A program made the position numbers and the translations under genes. Shown piece by piece: positions 19,595-28,108 of a DNA stretch of 64,000 bases. Origin of the DNA: an uncultured Campylobacter sp. GTDB taxonomy: Bacteria > Campylobacterota > Campylobacteria > Campylobacterales > Campylobacteraceae. The number at the start of each line of letters is the position of its first letter. Position 1 is the first letter of the stretch. Under the pieces are notes generated by a model that saw only the letters and a program-made list of their open reading frames with translations, did not search any database and was not told the DNA's origin. The stretch covers positions 1-64,000 of the forward strand of contig NZ_CALHVN010000040.1 in the NCBI RefSeq assembly GCF_938039245.1, in the 5' to 3' direction.

Positions 19595-20188
19595 TTAGTC
19601 TTGATTGCGATTTTCGACGTGATCTACCCTCGACCAGGCAAGCACGTAGATAAACCCTAGCGCTAGGTAGATGCCAAGCACCGCAAGCTCGATAGGATAA
19701 GGGTCGCGCAGGGCTTTGGTAAGCAAAAACTTTAGCGCCGCGGCGATAAACGTCCCTACGATGCAAAGCACCGCGTAACCTGAAAATAGGGCGTTTTGCG
19801 TGACGGCGCCGAGTTTAAAATTTATCTTTATCCAAAGCAAAAACGCAAGCACGGCCGTGCCGCAAATGACGAAAAATAGGACCTTGTGCGTGCTAGCGGG
19901 GGCATAATTTGCGCTAAAGCTTAGCAAAATCATCGCGCTACTAACCGCGATAAAAATGCGGTAAAGCTTAAACACGCCTCCGCCTGCAAGTTTGTTTACC
20001 TTTGATATCGCGCCGTAAAGGCAGATGACGGAGACGAACAACATCGCTACGCGCGCACTCGTTGCGATATCAAAGAGGCTTTTTGGTAAAACCATCTCTT
20101 GCGAAAGTAAATTTAAAATAACTAAAATCCCGGACGTCATGCCTAGCGCTTTTGCCGTGTTTAGAGGCTTCATAAAGCTCGTTTGCAT
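19595..20188 (-). CDS. Paralogous small membrane protein, member D
   Basis: 197 residues, about six hydrophobic helices, short polar N-terminus and a charged tail (WSRVDHVENRNQD). It is a relative of the proteins at 6493-8398: the motif INFKLGAVTQNALFSGYAV (about residues 130-148) matches theirs, the N-terminus (LNTAKALGMTSGIL) resembles SEAKTQGIIG, and the tail resembles YGVDDVEDV of member A. The start ATG at 20188 follows AAAGGA by 5 nt. Unlike B and C it is intact. It stands alone about 11 kb from the trio, so the family has spread within the chromosome. Function unknown. Confidence 0.65.
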   Translation of the reverse strand: MQTSFMKPLNTAKALGMTSGILVILNLLSQEMVLPKSLFDIATSARVAMLFVSVICLYGAISKVNKLAGGGVFKLYRIFIAVSSAMILLSFSANYAPASTHKVLFFVICGTAVLAFLLWIKINFKLGAVTQNALFSGYAVLCIVGTFIAAALKFLLTKALRDPYPIELAVLGIYLALGFIYVLAWSRVDHVENRNQD

Positions 20189-20629
20189 CTTTTTCCTTTA
20201 TAAATTTTTGGGATATTTTATCTAAATATATTTAGAACTAACATTAAATTTATCTCTTTTTGGTTCGGCGCGACAATGCGCGTGTAAATTTAAATAAATA
20301 CTAGCTTAAATTTATAGGATAATATTAGTATCTTTTCTTAAGTTTATTAATAAAAAATGGTCTCAATGATAAAATAAAACGAAAATATCTTACAAATTTT
20401 TGATATTTGAAAGTCTATATAGCTATTTTAGCTTAAGACCGATTTAATATCAAAATTTATGCATATCCGCGTTTTTTCGGACATAACTAGCGCTTTTAGT
20501 ATAAAATAAAGCTTAAAAAAATGATAAATTCGTAATAAAAAAATAAATAAAAAATTAAAATCTTAATTTAAAAATCAGTTTAATTGCGCTATAGTTTCAT
20601 TATTCAATTTCATCACAAGGAGAACCGAT
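20189..20629 (+). promoter_or_regulatory. AT-rich aspA promoter region
   Basis: No gene. The right half is very AT-rich with phased A/T runs, typical of Campylobacter sigma-70 promoters, which lack a clear -35 box. A -10-like TATAGT lies at 20590-20595, 35 nt before the aspA start, and AAGGAG at 20617-20622 is the ribosome binding site. The left half must also hold the promoter of the leftward gene at 20188. Confidence 0.5.
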
Positions 20630-22030
20630 ATGGGAACCAGAAGAGAACACGACTTCATAGGCGAGCTAGAGATAGCCGACGACGTATATTACGGAGTGCA
20701 AACGTTTAGGGCGCTTGAGAATTTCCACATGAGCGGACGACCGCTTAAAGATTATCCGTATTTCGTTAAGGCATTTGCTCAAATCAAAAAGGCTGCGGCC
20801 TTAGCCAACAAAGAAGTCGGAGTTCTAGACGCGCAAAAAGCCGACGCCATCGCAAAAGCGTGCGACGAGCTGATCGCGGGTAAATATTTAGATCAATTCG
20901 TAGTAGATATGATCCAAGGCGGTGCGGGAACTAGCACCAATATGAATGCGAACGAAGTTATAACAAACGTCGCGCTTGAGAGCCTAGGACACAAAAAAGG
21001 CGAGTATCAGTATCTGCATCCAAACGACCATACGAATTTAGGCCAAAGCACCAACGACACTTATCCAAGCTCGATCAAAGTCGCTACATACGCTAAACTA
21101 ACCGATCTTTTAAAGGCTATGGAGCTACTTAAAAACGAGCTGGAAGCCAAGGCAAAAGACTTTAAAGATATCATCAAAATGGGTAGAACCGAGCTAGAGG
21201 ACGCTGTTCCTACTACGCTTGGCAACACGTTTAACGCATTTGCAAGCTACATCAAAAGCGATATCGAAAAAATCACCGCCGCAAGAGAGTCTATGGCTGT
21301 GCTAAACATGGGCGCAACCGCGATCGGAACGGGCATCAACTGCCATCCTGATTACAAAGCAGCTGTTCATAAAATTTTGAGCCAAATCACAGGCGTAAAC
21401 TTTAAACCTGCCGATGATTTTATCGCGGCTACGCAAGATACCGCAGATTTCGTTCACGTTAGCGGCGCGCTAAAAACTGCTGCCGTTAGATTAAGCAAGA
21501 TCGCAAACGATTTAAGACTAATGAACTCAGGCCCAAGATGCGGTCTTGGCGAGATAAATCTACCACAAATGCAACCAGGTAGCTCAATTATGCCTGGTAA
21601 AGTAAATCCGGTCATCGCAGAGGTCGTAGGCGAGGCGTGCTACGAGGTAATCGGCAACGACGTAACCATCATGCTTTGCAGCGAGAGAGGCGAATTTGAG
21701 CTAAACGCGTTTGAGCCAGGTATCGCTTACGCGCTATTTAACTCTATCTTTATCCTTGAAAATGCGATGAAAACCCTAGCCGAAAAAGCCGTTAGAAAAC
21801 TAACCGCAAATCCTGAGGCATGCCTAAAATCAGTACTCGGCTCAGTCGGTATCGTAACTGCGTTTAACCCGTACATCGGCTACGAAAAGTCCGCAAGCAT
21901 CGCTAAAGAAGCGTTGCAAACCGGCAAAGCCGTAGGCGATATCTGCTTGGAGAGAGGCTACCTCAAAAAAGAGGAAATCGACAAAATCTTAGAGCCTAAA
22001 AATATGCTAAACCCTCATATGGGTAAATAA
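20630..22030 (+). CDS. aspA: Aspartate ammonia-lyase
   Basis: 466 residues. It converts aspartate to fumarate and ammonia. The opening (MGTRREHDFIGELEIADDVY) and the fumarase/aspartase signature GSSIMPGKVNP with the catalytic Ser (about 320-330) are clear; the sequence around YYGVQTFRALENF favours aspartase over fumarase. With dcuA directly downstream the pair supplies fumarate for respiration and exchanges aspartate, fumarate and succinate across the membrane, a central energy route in Campylobacter. A strong ribosome binding site precedes the ATG. Confidence 0.95.
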   Translation: MGTRREHDFIGELEIADDVYYGVQTFRALENFHMSGRPLKDYPYFVKAFAQIKKAAALANKEVGVLDAQKADAIAKACDELIAGKYLDQFVVDMIQGGAGTSTNMNANEVITNVALESLGHKKGEYQYLHPNDHTNLGQSTNDTYPSSIKVATYAKLTDLLKAMELLKNELEAKAKDFKDIIKMGRTELEDAVPTTLGNTFNAFASYIKSDIEKITAARESMAVLNMGATAIGTGINCHPDYKAAVHKILSQITGVNFKPADDFIAATQDTADFVHVSGALKTAAVRLSKIANDLRLMNSGPRCGLGEINLPQMQPGSSIMPGKVNPVIAEVVGEACYEVIGNDVTIMLCSERGEFELNAFEPGIAYALFNSIFILENAMKTLAEKAVRKLTANPEACLKSVLGSVGIVTAFNPYIGYEKSASIAKEALQTGKAVGDICLERGYLKKEEIDKILEPKNMLNPHMGK

Positions 22031-22045
22031 ATTTAGGCATTCGCG

Positions 22046-22075
22046 CGCCGAGAGAGCGATCTTTCGGCGTTTTTA
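22046..22075 (+). terminator. Terminator-like hairpin between aspA and dcuA
   Basis: Stem CGCCGA / TCGGCG with an interrupted inner part, followed by TTTTT. It lies in the 81-bp gap between aspA and dcuA and may cut down, rather than abolish, read-through into dcuA. Confidence 0.55.
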
Positions 22076-22111
22076 AATTTATAAGTTAAATTTACTTAAA
22101 GGAGTTTTTCT

Positions 22112-23608
22112 ATGGATATTATGCTGATTTTGCAGTTCATAGTCCTACTTGGAGGCATCTACCTAGGCGTTAAGCTGGGCGGTATGGGTATCGGTTACGC
22201 CGGTGGCGTAGGCGTTATTGTTTTGACGCTCGTCTTGGGAATGAAAACGGAGATGAAACATATCCCAACCGACGTTATTTTAATTATCGCATCGGTTATC
22301 TCTGCGATTTCCGCTATGCAAGTTGCGGGCGGCCTTGATTGGCTTGTTCAGCAAGCAGAGAAAATTTTGCGTAAAAACCCAAAGCAAATCAACTATTTAG
22401 CACCTATCGTTACATATTTGCTTACTATTTTTGCAGGCACCGGACACACGGCATTTTCTATGATACCTGTTATCGTAGACGTTGCAAAGGGGCAAAATAT
22501 AAAACCTAGCGCGCCTCTTGCGCTTTCAGTGGTTTCGTCTCAGGTGGCCATTACCGCTAGCCCAGTAGCGGCAGCATTTGTCGCTATGACTGGCGTAATG
22601 GAAAAACTGGGTGTAAGCTATCCGATGTTACTTTTTATCTGTATTTCTACGACTTTTATAGCTATGCTGATTACTGCATTTATCGTAAATAAATTTTACG
22701 ATCTAGACCTCTCAAAAGATCCTATATACCAACAAAGATTAGCCCAGGGTTTGGTTTCCGATGTCAAAGGCGAATCGGGACATAAAGAGTTACCGCTGTA
22801 TGCGAAACGTTCAGTAGCAATCTTTGCTATAGGAGTTCTTGCGGTAGTGTTCTACGCTCTTGCTATTTCTAAAAATGTCGGCATCATAAAACCAAGCTAT
22901 GTCGTAGGATATGAAAAAGTCTATGAAGCTAAAGCCCCTGAAAAATTTCAGCAAATCGCTTCAATGCCCAATGTTAAAGTTAGCATAGACGATGCTACGG
23001 GTGCAAAATACGTTGAAGATAAAGAAAAGCCAAGCAAGGTTTTAACTCTCGATAGAGATGGCGCTATTATGACATTTATGCTTACTATCGGATTTCTTAT
23101 CGTCGTACTTTGCAAGGTGGATACTAGCAAGCTTCTTTCGACCAGTACTTTCCAAAGCGGTATGAACGCATGCATCTGCGTCCTGGGTATAGCATGGCTG
23201 GGTACCGTTTTTGTGCAAGGACACTTGGGGCAAATTACCGATATTGCAAAAAACGTCGTCGTTAAGTATCCTTTCGTACTCGCTATCGCTCTATATTTCC
23301 TAAGCTGCTTGCTATATTCGCAGGCTGCAACTACGAAGGTTATGATGCCTGCCGTTGCGGCTGCTATGGGCATGACCAGCCCTGAAAATGCACAAAATGC
23401 TTGGATATTGGTTGCTTCATTTGCCGCAGTTTCAGGACTATTCGTACTTCCTACGTATCCTACGACTTTGGGCGCTATCGCCATGGATGACACGGGTACT
23501 ACTAGAGTCGGTAAATTTGTTATAAATCACAGCTTTATCGTTCCGGGAACCATCATGGTTGCACTTTCGGTTGCATTAGGATTTGTGGTAGCTCCTATTC
23601 TTCTTTAA
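22112..23608 (+). CDS. dcuA: Anaerobic C4-dicarboxylate transporter DcuA
   Basis: 498 residues, a Dcu-family antiporter with about ten membrane helices, exchanging aspartate or fumarate for succinate. Sequence blocks match DcuA rather than DcuB: SAMQVAGGLDWLVQQAEK, LTIFAGTGHTAF, ACICVLGIAWLG and FVLPTYPTTLGAIAMDDTGT. It is longer than E. coli DcuA by about 60 residues because of a hydrophilic insertion at roughly 240-310 (contains VVGYEKVYEAKAPEKFQQIA and KPSKVLTLDRDGA), likely one large loop. It follows aspA in the same direction. Confidence 0.93.
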   Translation: MDIMLILQFIVLLGGIYLGVKLGGMGIGYAGGVGVIVLTLVLGMKTEMKHIPTDVILIIASVISAISAMQVAGGLDWLVQQAEKILRKNPKQINYLAPIVTYLLTIFAGTGHTAFSMIPVIVDVAKGQNIKPSAPLALSVVSSQVAITASPVAAAFVAMTGVMEKLGVSYPMLLFICISTTFIAMLITAFIVNKFYDLDLSKDPIYQQRLAQGLVSDVKGESGHKELPLYAKRSVAIFAIGVLAVVFYALAISKNVGIIKPSYVVGYEKVYEAKAPEKFQQIASMPNVKVSIDDATGAKYVEDKEKPSKVLTLDRDGAIMTFMLTIGFLIVVLCKVDTSKLLSTSTFQSGMNACICVLGIAWLGTVFVQGHLGQITDIAKNVVVKYPFVLAIALYFLSCLLYSQAATTKVMMPAVAAAMGMTSPENAQNAWILVASFAAVSGLFVLPTYPTTLGAIAMDDTGTTRVGKFVINHSFIVPGTIMVALSVALGFVVAPILL

Positions 23609-23625
23609 TAGCTAGAGCTAAATTT

Positions 23626-23652
23626 AGCCGAGACTTCGCTCTCGGCTTTTTA
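23626..23652 (+). terminator. Rho-independent terminator after dcuA
   Basis: Perfect 8-bp stem AGCCGAGA / TCTCGGCT with loop CTTCGC, followed by TTTTT. It ends just before the racemase gene, whose ribosome binding site (AAGGA) lies about 10 nt further on. Confidence 0.8.
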
Positions 23653-23669
23653 AATTTAAGGACTTTTTC

Positions 23670-24353
23670 ATGAAACGAATCGGAATTTTAGGCGGTATGG
23701 GACCGCTAGCTACGATAGATCTATACGCTAAGATCGTAGAACTCACAAACGCCGCAAAAGATCAGGATAACATCCCCATCGTCATCGACAACTATCCGCA
23801 GATACCCGACCGCACGGCGTATATCTTGCACGGAGGCGAGGATCCGTTTCCTTTTATGAAAGAGTCTGCAACCAGGCTAAAAAACGCCGGTTGCGAGGCT
23901 ATCTGTATAGCTTGCAACACGGCTCACTATTTTGCCGAGCGCCTAACGCAGGAGTGCGGCGTAAATATCCTGCACATCGCTAAAATCGCGACCGCATCGA
24001 TAAAATCAAGTTTCCCGCACGCTAAAAAGATCGCCGTCATCGCCACCACCGGCACGACCACAGCTAAAATTTACGAAAACGAGCTGGTAGCAGCAGGCCT
24101 AGAGTGCGTAAAAATCCCGGAAAATTTGATGAGCGACGTCATGGACTGCATTTATAAGGGCGCAAAGGCAAACAGGCTAAAAGAGTACGTGGGTCTTTTT
24201 AACGATACTATCGCGGCTATCGAGGCTGACGCGTATATCGCGGCTTGTACGGAGATACCGCTATTTTTGCCGTACGCGACGAAAAAAGATAAATTCGTAG
24301 ACGCCACTCTCGAGCTTGCTAAAGCAGCCGTCAAATTCGGCCTAGAAAAATAA
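23670..24353 (+). CDS. Aspartate/glutamate racemase family protein
   Basis: 227 residues. It has the PLP-independent Asp/Glu racemase fold with both catalytic cysteines: CIACNTAHYFAE (about residue 81) and AACTEIPLFL (about 190). The opening GGMGPLATIDLYAKIV is typical of the broad-specificity YgeA/aspartate racemase type rather than MurI. Its position after aspA-dcuA suggests conversion of D- and L-aspartate to feed aspartase. That link is inference. Alternatives are glutamate or another amino acid as substrate. Confidence 0.85.
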   Translation: MKRIGILGGMGPLATIDLYAKIVELTNAAKDQDNIPIVIDNYPQIPDRTAYILHGGEDPFPFMKESATRLKNAGCEAICIACNTAHYFAERLTQECGVNILHIAKIATASIKSSFPHAKKIAVIATTGTTTAKIYENELVAAGLECVKIPENLMSDVMDCIYKGAKANRLKEYVGLFNDTIAAIEADAYIAACTEIPLFLPYATKKDKFVDATLELAKAAVKFGLEK

Positions 24354-24355
24354 CC

Positions 24356-24382
24356 AAATTTGCGTCTAATCGGCGCAAATTT
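24356..24382. terminator. Hairpin after the racemase gene
   Basis: 9-bp inverted repeat AAATTTGCG / CGCAAATTT with an 8-9 nt loop, 2 nt after the racemase stop. The right arm ends in TTT and then A, so it is a weak terminator. The arms are built on the AAATTT word common in the window. Confidence 0.45.
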
Positions 24383-24437
24383 ACCCCCTCTTAAAATAAA
24401 TTTTTATAAAATCCAAGCTAAATTTAAAGGATAAAAG

Positions 24438-25193
24438 ATGAAATTTAGCGAATTTAAAAATGCAAAAACTTTAAGCCTGGCAAGCTTGCTCTGCGAGCAA
24501 AATCCGCAGCTAGCGGAGCAGATAAAGCAAAACGAGTTTTTATATATTTCTTGCTTTGAGGATAAAATTTTAGGCGCTGAAAGTCTCGTTCGCTGCGAGA
24601 TCGGATCGGCTAGCTACGTGCTAGCGTTGCTTTGTAAATACTCGCTTGACGCGTCTAAATTTGACGAGCAAACGCGCGAATATTTTGAGGGGCTTGACGA
24701 AGGATACCTAAGCGGCGAGTGCAACGTCGGCGAGGAGGAGTTTGAGCAGATCGCGGAGTTTTTAGAGGAGTGCGAAAATATCGTGATAGATAGCTCCTTT
24801 TTGGCGCATGCGGACGCGAAAAATATATTCGAGTTTTTGCAAATGCTCGGCAAGAACGTCGTTTTGGCTGACGGCGCGCAGGGCGAGTTTAAAACGGACG
24901 GCAAGCTTACGCCGCTAAAAGAGCCCGAGAGCTTTGACGGTAGCGTCGTGTTTTTTATGGATGAGGCGGACGGGTCAAATTTAAGCAGCGAGATAAAGGA
25001 GCTAATCGGCTCGGCGTCGTTTGCCGCGGCCGCAAAGGTAAAAGACGGCGATATAGCAAGCGTGCAGGCTGATGGCGTAGAAATAAGGGCTAAATTTAGG
25101 TTAGAGCCGCAGATGAAGGGCACGGTCGCGCTTTGCAGAGCGAAATTTAGCGGATATGCGTTTAAGCTAGTTAATATCTCAAAAGAGGCGTAG
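24438..25193 (+). CDS. Conserved-looking protein of unknown function, 251 residues
   Basis: I do not recognise a family with confidence. It is soluble, acidic in the middle (residues 85-125 rich in Glu/Asp) and has no signal peptide, membrane segment or cysteine motif. Its tail (KGTVALCRAKFSGYAFKLVN) looks like a conserved closing segment. The next gene is a PflA-like protein; in C. jejuni pflA sits beside the nuo operon, which includes short proteins replacing NuoE/NuoF, so an orphan relative of such a subunit is a weak possibility. Start ATG 24438 follows AAAGGA. Confidence 0.5.
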   Translation: MKFSEFKNAKTLSLASLLCEQNPQLAEQIKQNEFLYISCFEDKILGAESLVRCEIGSASYVLALLCKYSLDASKFDEQTREYFEGLDEGYLSGECNVGEEEFEQIAEFLEECENIVIDSSFLAHADAKNIFEFLQMLGKNVVLADGAQGEFKTDGKLTPLKEPESFDGSVVFFMDEADGSNLSSEIKELIGSASFAAAAKVKDGDIASVQADGVEIRAKFRLEPQMKGTVALCRAKFSGYAFKLVNISKEA

Positions 25194-25260
25194 CGGCAAA
25201 CGGTCAAATTCGGAAGGCGGATTTATCCGCCGAGGCGGGCAAATTTTATAAATTTAATCA

Positions 25261-25310
25261 CAAAAGCCGGACTTGCTACGTCAAATTTGACGTAGCGGAC
25301 GGAGCTTTTG
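25261..25310. repeat. Long palindrome, probable bidirectional terminator
   Basis: A perfect palindrome at 25275-25296 (11-bp arm GCTACGTCAAA and its complement) is framed by a second matching pair, CAAAAGC (25261-25267) and GCTTTTG (25304-25310). The transcript would fold into one long hairpin. It follows the 24438-25193 gene by about 70 bp and precedes pflA; a terminator role is likely but there is no long T-run. Confidence 0.6.
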
Positions 25311-25486
25311 ACGTGAGGCGATTAAATTTATCCGCAGCCACGCTGCTTTAAAATCCAAATTTCTTGCTATGGCAAAGTTAAATTTAGGCTAAATAAAATT
25401 TTATCCAAACGCGCTAAATTTAGTAAAAAAATAGCCTTTAAAGCGCGTAATATTCGCTTTTATAGCGCTTTTTAAACGAAAAAGGG

Positions 25487-25492
25487 TATAAT
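25487..25492 (+). promoter_or_regulatory. -10 box of the pflA-like gene
   Basis: Consensus TATAAT ending 6 nt before the ATG. Transcription from this box would begin at or next to the start codon, giving a leaderless mRNA. No convincing ribosome binding site is present (only AAAGGG 12 nt upstream). Confidence 0.45.
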
Positions 25493-25498
25493 GGTCGC

Positions 25499-27871
25499 AT
25501 GAGAAAATATTTTTTACTTTTTTTACCGATTTTGGCGTTTTCTTTTAGCCTGAGCGTAAATTCGGGCGCAGAGGACGGCAGGCCCTACACCGTGATAAAC
25601 ATCAGCGACGAGAAGGGACTCGTTTGTAAAGAGGAGATCCTCGCCTACGACCGCAAGCTTTATTTTTGCGATCTTCCTGGCGGCGCGTTGCCGAAGGTCG
25701 AGGATAAAATTTTGGCTCTTGCGGAGGTGAGATTCCGCGAAGAAAAGGGCGGCATGCGAGTCTATATCGTGCCGCGCGCGAATTCTCGCTTGATATCTTC
25801 TAGCGAGTCTCTTTACGGCGCGCCTACCGTGCCTTTTAGCAAAAACGGCGGAGTAGCCAAACGCCACGCCATCGTGATAGATCAAAATTTAAACGAATTT
25901 AAAAAACAAGCAAATGCGGGGATAAATTTCGCCCCGATATTTGAGCAGATGACCGCGCCTAGCGTCGGACCGCTAGATCTAAACAAGGCTCCGATAGAAA
26001 GCAGCGATAGCAACGATATAAACATGTACCTAGACGTCAAAAAAAGCTATGAGGCCAAGCGCTACGATGAGACGATAAGCACGACGCAAACGGCGCTACG
26101 CCGCTATCCAAATAGTATCTTTGCCAGCGAGTTTTTGCTGTATAGGCTGCGCGCTTTGGATAAAATTTTAGACTCGCAAAATAGCTTTGAGGGGCTTGGC
26201 GCAGCTGATGTCGCAAGCGAGGGGCGCGCGTGGATGCGTAGGTTCGTATCGGACGAAAACTACCCCGAGGCGCTATATCTAGTGACTAGGGCTTATCTTA
26301 GACAGGAGCTGGTTAGCGATGCGAGCTACACGTTAGATATCCTTAAAAGCGAACATCCAAGCTCAAATTTTACCAAGCTAGCCGAGCTTGAGTTTGCCGA
26401 TAAGCTCTACGCCTCCGGTAGGCAGGACGAGGCCGTGAGGATGTATGAGGACGTGCTGTACTCGGCGCAGACGCTAGACGTAGCTAGCCGCGCGGCTCTT
26501 AGCCTCGTGCAAGGCAGTATCGACAAGGCCAAATTTGACCGCGCCAAGGACTTTATGCTTAAAATTTTAAACAGAAACCAAGAATACCTACTAAACGATG
26601 CGTCCAAGCTAATGGCGCTGGCTGGGGTATTTCACGAGAAAAAGATGGACGATATCGCCGCGAGAATTTATGAAATTTTACTTGCTCGATTAGACAAAAA
26701 CGACGATGATTACGAAACCGTGCTAAAAAATCTAGGCATCGCTCTAGCCGGCACCCCCGATACGCAAAAGGCCTACGACTACCTAAAAAGATACCAAAAC
26801 GAGTTTGCGGACGGGCAGTACGCCGCCGCCGTGCAAAATGCGCTCGATAAGCTATTTTTTGCAAGAAACGACGAGAGCAACGCGACAAAGCTGCACCAGC
26901 ACTATGATGCGCTTATAGATAAATACGGCAAAACGGACGTCGGCGTTAAAGCGCTAAAAGAGCAGGTCGCGCTCTATCTAAAAGAGCGTAAATTTGACTC
27001 CGTCCTGCGCTATACCCAGGCCGTGCGCGATCTAAACGATACGGACGCAAGCGCCGTTTTAGCTCAGGCTGCGCTAAATTTGGCGGATGAAGCTATCCGT
27101 CAAAACGACTGCGCTACGGCGGTAAATTTGACCGAAAACTACGGCGTAGGCGATAAAATCGGGGCTAAATTTAAGCTCTTTGACTGCTATATGCGCCTCT
27201 CTCGTTTCGCCGCCGCGCACGAGCTCGCCTCGCAAAATATCCTTGCGCCCGACATGCTCGACCGCGTGGAGTGGCTCATCAAACTAGCCTCCGTTTTGAT
27301 AAAAACGGAAAAGTATAACGACGCCTTGCGCGTGGCCGACGAGGCGCTGGCTATCGCGTCTAGGCAGGAGTACGCCGACGTCTCGCCAGTGCTTTTTTAT
27401 AGATTTGAGGCGCTGATGGGGCTAGGCAGGCTCACCGACGCCGCCGCGACGATAACGGCCGTCGAGACGCTACGCAAAAACGACTTTAAGGTCATCGAGC
27501 TATACGACCGCATGGCCGAGGCGACGTACGGCGCGAACGACTTTTTAAACGCGTCGGTTTACGCCAAAAAGGCGATCGACCTGCAAAAACGCCTGCATAT
27601 CGCCACCTTTAGCCCAAAAATCGACTTTGAGTACATCGGCTCGCTAAGCAAGCTAGATAGACTAGGCGAGGCTCTAGACGCCGCGCGAGAACTCGTAGAT
27701 ACGCGCCTAGATCCCGAAAGCAGGCTACGCGCTCTAGCTCAGATCTCGGAAATCTACATCAAGCTAAAACGCGAAAGCGAAGCAAAGCCGTATCTGCAGG
27801 AGTGCGTCGGCTCAAATCTGCAAAGCTCGTGGAAGGCTATCTGCGCCGAGCAGATGAAGCTCGTGGAGTAA
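25499..27871 (+). CDS. pflA: PflA-like periplasmic TPR protein (flagellar motor disk)
   Basis: 790 residues, against 788 for C. jejuni PflA as I recall it. A signal peptide (about 1-18, MRKYFLLFLPILAFSFS) is followed by a beta-rich N-terminal part with a cysteine pair (C42, C52), then many TPR-like helical hairpins from about 170 to the end. PflA belongs to the periplasmic scaffold around the Campylobacter flagellar motor and is needed for rotation. The identification rests on length, domain order and signal peptide; another exported TPR protein cannot be excluded. A -10 box directly before the ATG suggests a leaderless mRNA. Confidence 0.7.
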   Translation: MRKYFLLFLPILAFSFSLSVNSGAEDGRPYTVINISDEKGLVCKEEILAYDRKLYFCDLPGGALPKVEDKILALAEVRFREEKGGMRVYIVPRANSRLISSSESLYGAPTVPFSKNGGVAKRHAIVIDQNLNEFKKQANAGINFAPIFEQMTAPSVGPLDLNKAPIESSDSNDINMYLDVKKSYEAKRYDETISTTQTALRRYPNSIFASEFLLYRLRALDKILDSQNSFEGLGAADVASEGRAWMRRFVSDENYPEALYLVTRAYLRQELVSDASYTLDILKSEHPSSNFTKLAELEFADKLYASGRQDEAVRMYEDVLYSAQTLDVASRAALSLVQGSIDKAKFDRAKDFMLKILNRNQEYLLNDASKLMALAGVFHEKKMDDIAARIYEILLARLDKNDDDYETVLKNLGIALAGTPDTQKAYDYLKRYQNEFADGQYAAAVQNALDKLFFARNDESNATKLHQHYDALIDKYGKTDVGVKALKEQVALYLKERKFDSVLRYTQAVRDLNDTDASAVLAQAALNLADEAIRQNDCATAVNLTENYGVGDKIGAKFKLFDCYMRLSRFAAAHELASQNILAPDMLDRVEWLIKLASVLIKTEKYNDALRVADEALAIASRQEYADVSPVLFYRFEALMGLGRLTDAAATITAVETLRKNDFKVIELYDRMAEATYGANDFLNASVYAKKAIDLQKRLHIATFSPKIDFEYIGSLSKLDRLGEALDAARELVDTRLDPESRLRALAQISEIYIKLKRESEAKPYLQECVGSNLQSSWKAICAEQMKLVE

Positions 27872-28108
27872 ATTTCGAGCTTTTGCTTTTTACGTTAAAT
27901 TCGGCCAAAATTTGACTAAAAAACCAGCTCAAAAAACGGGTCAAATTTAAGGCCATTTGACGTTAAATTTGACTCTCCTTGCCTTTGCCTGATTAAATTT
28001 GCCAAGCGGCGGCAAATCGAAAAAATAAAAATGCGGCTACGCCTTTGCAACCAAATTTAAGCCTGAATTTAGGCGTTTTACTGGGTTAAATTTTTAAAAT
28101 GACTGACC

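Larger units (their letters stand above)
25194..25498. other. Intergenic region upstream of the pflA-like gene
   Basis: No gene. It contains a large palindrome (listed separately) and, at its right edge, TATAAT at 25487-25492, only 7 nt before the ATG of the following gene. Confidence 0.5.

Noticed and set aside
22948..23493. Leftward frame of 181 codons inside dcuA
   Set aside because: Antisense to conserved membrane helices of DcuA; no independent signals.
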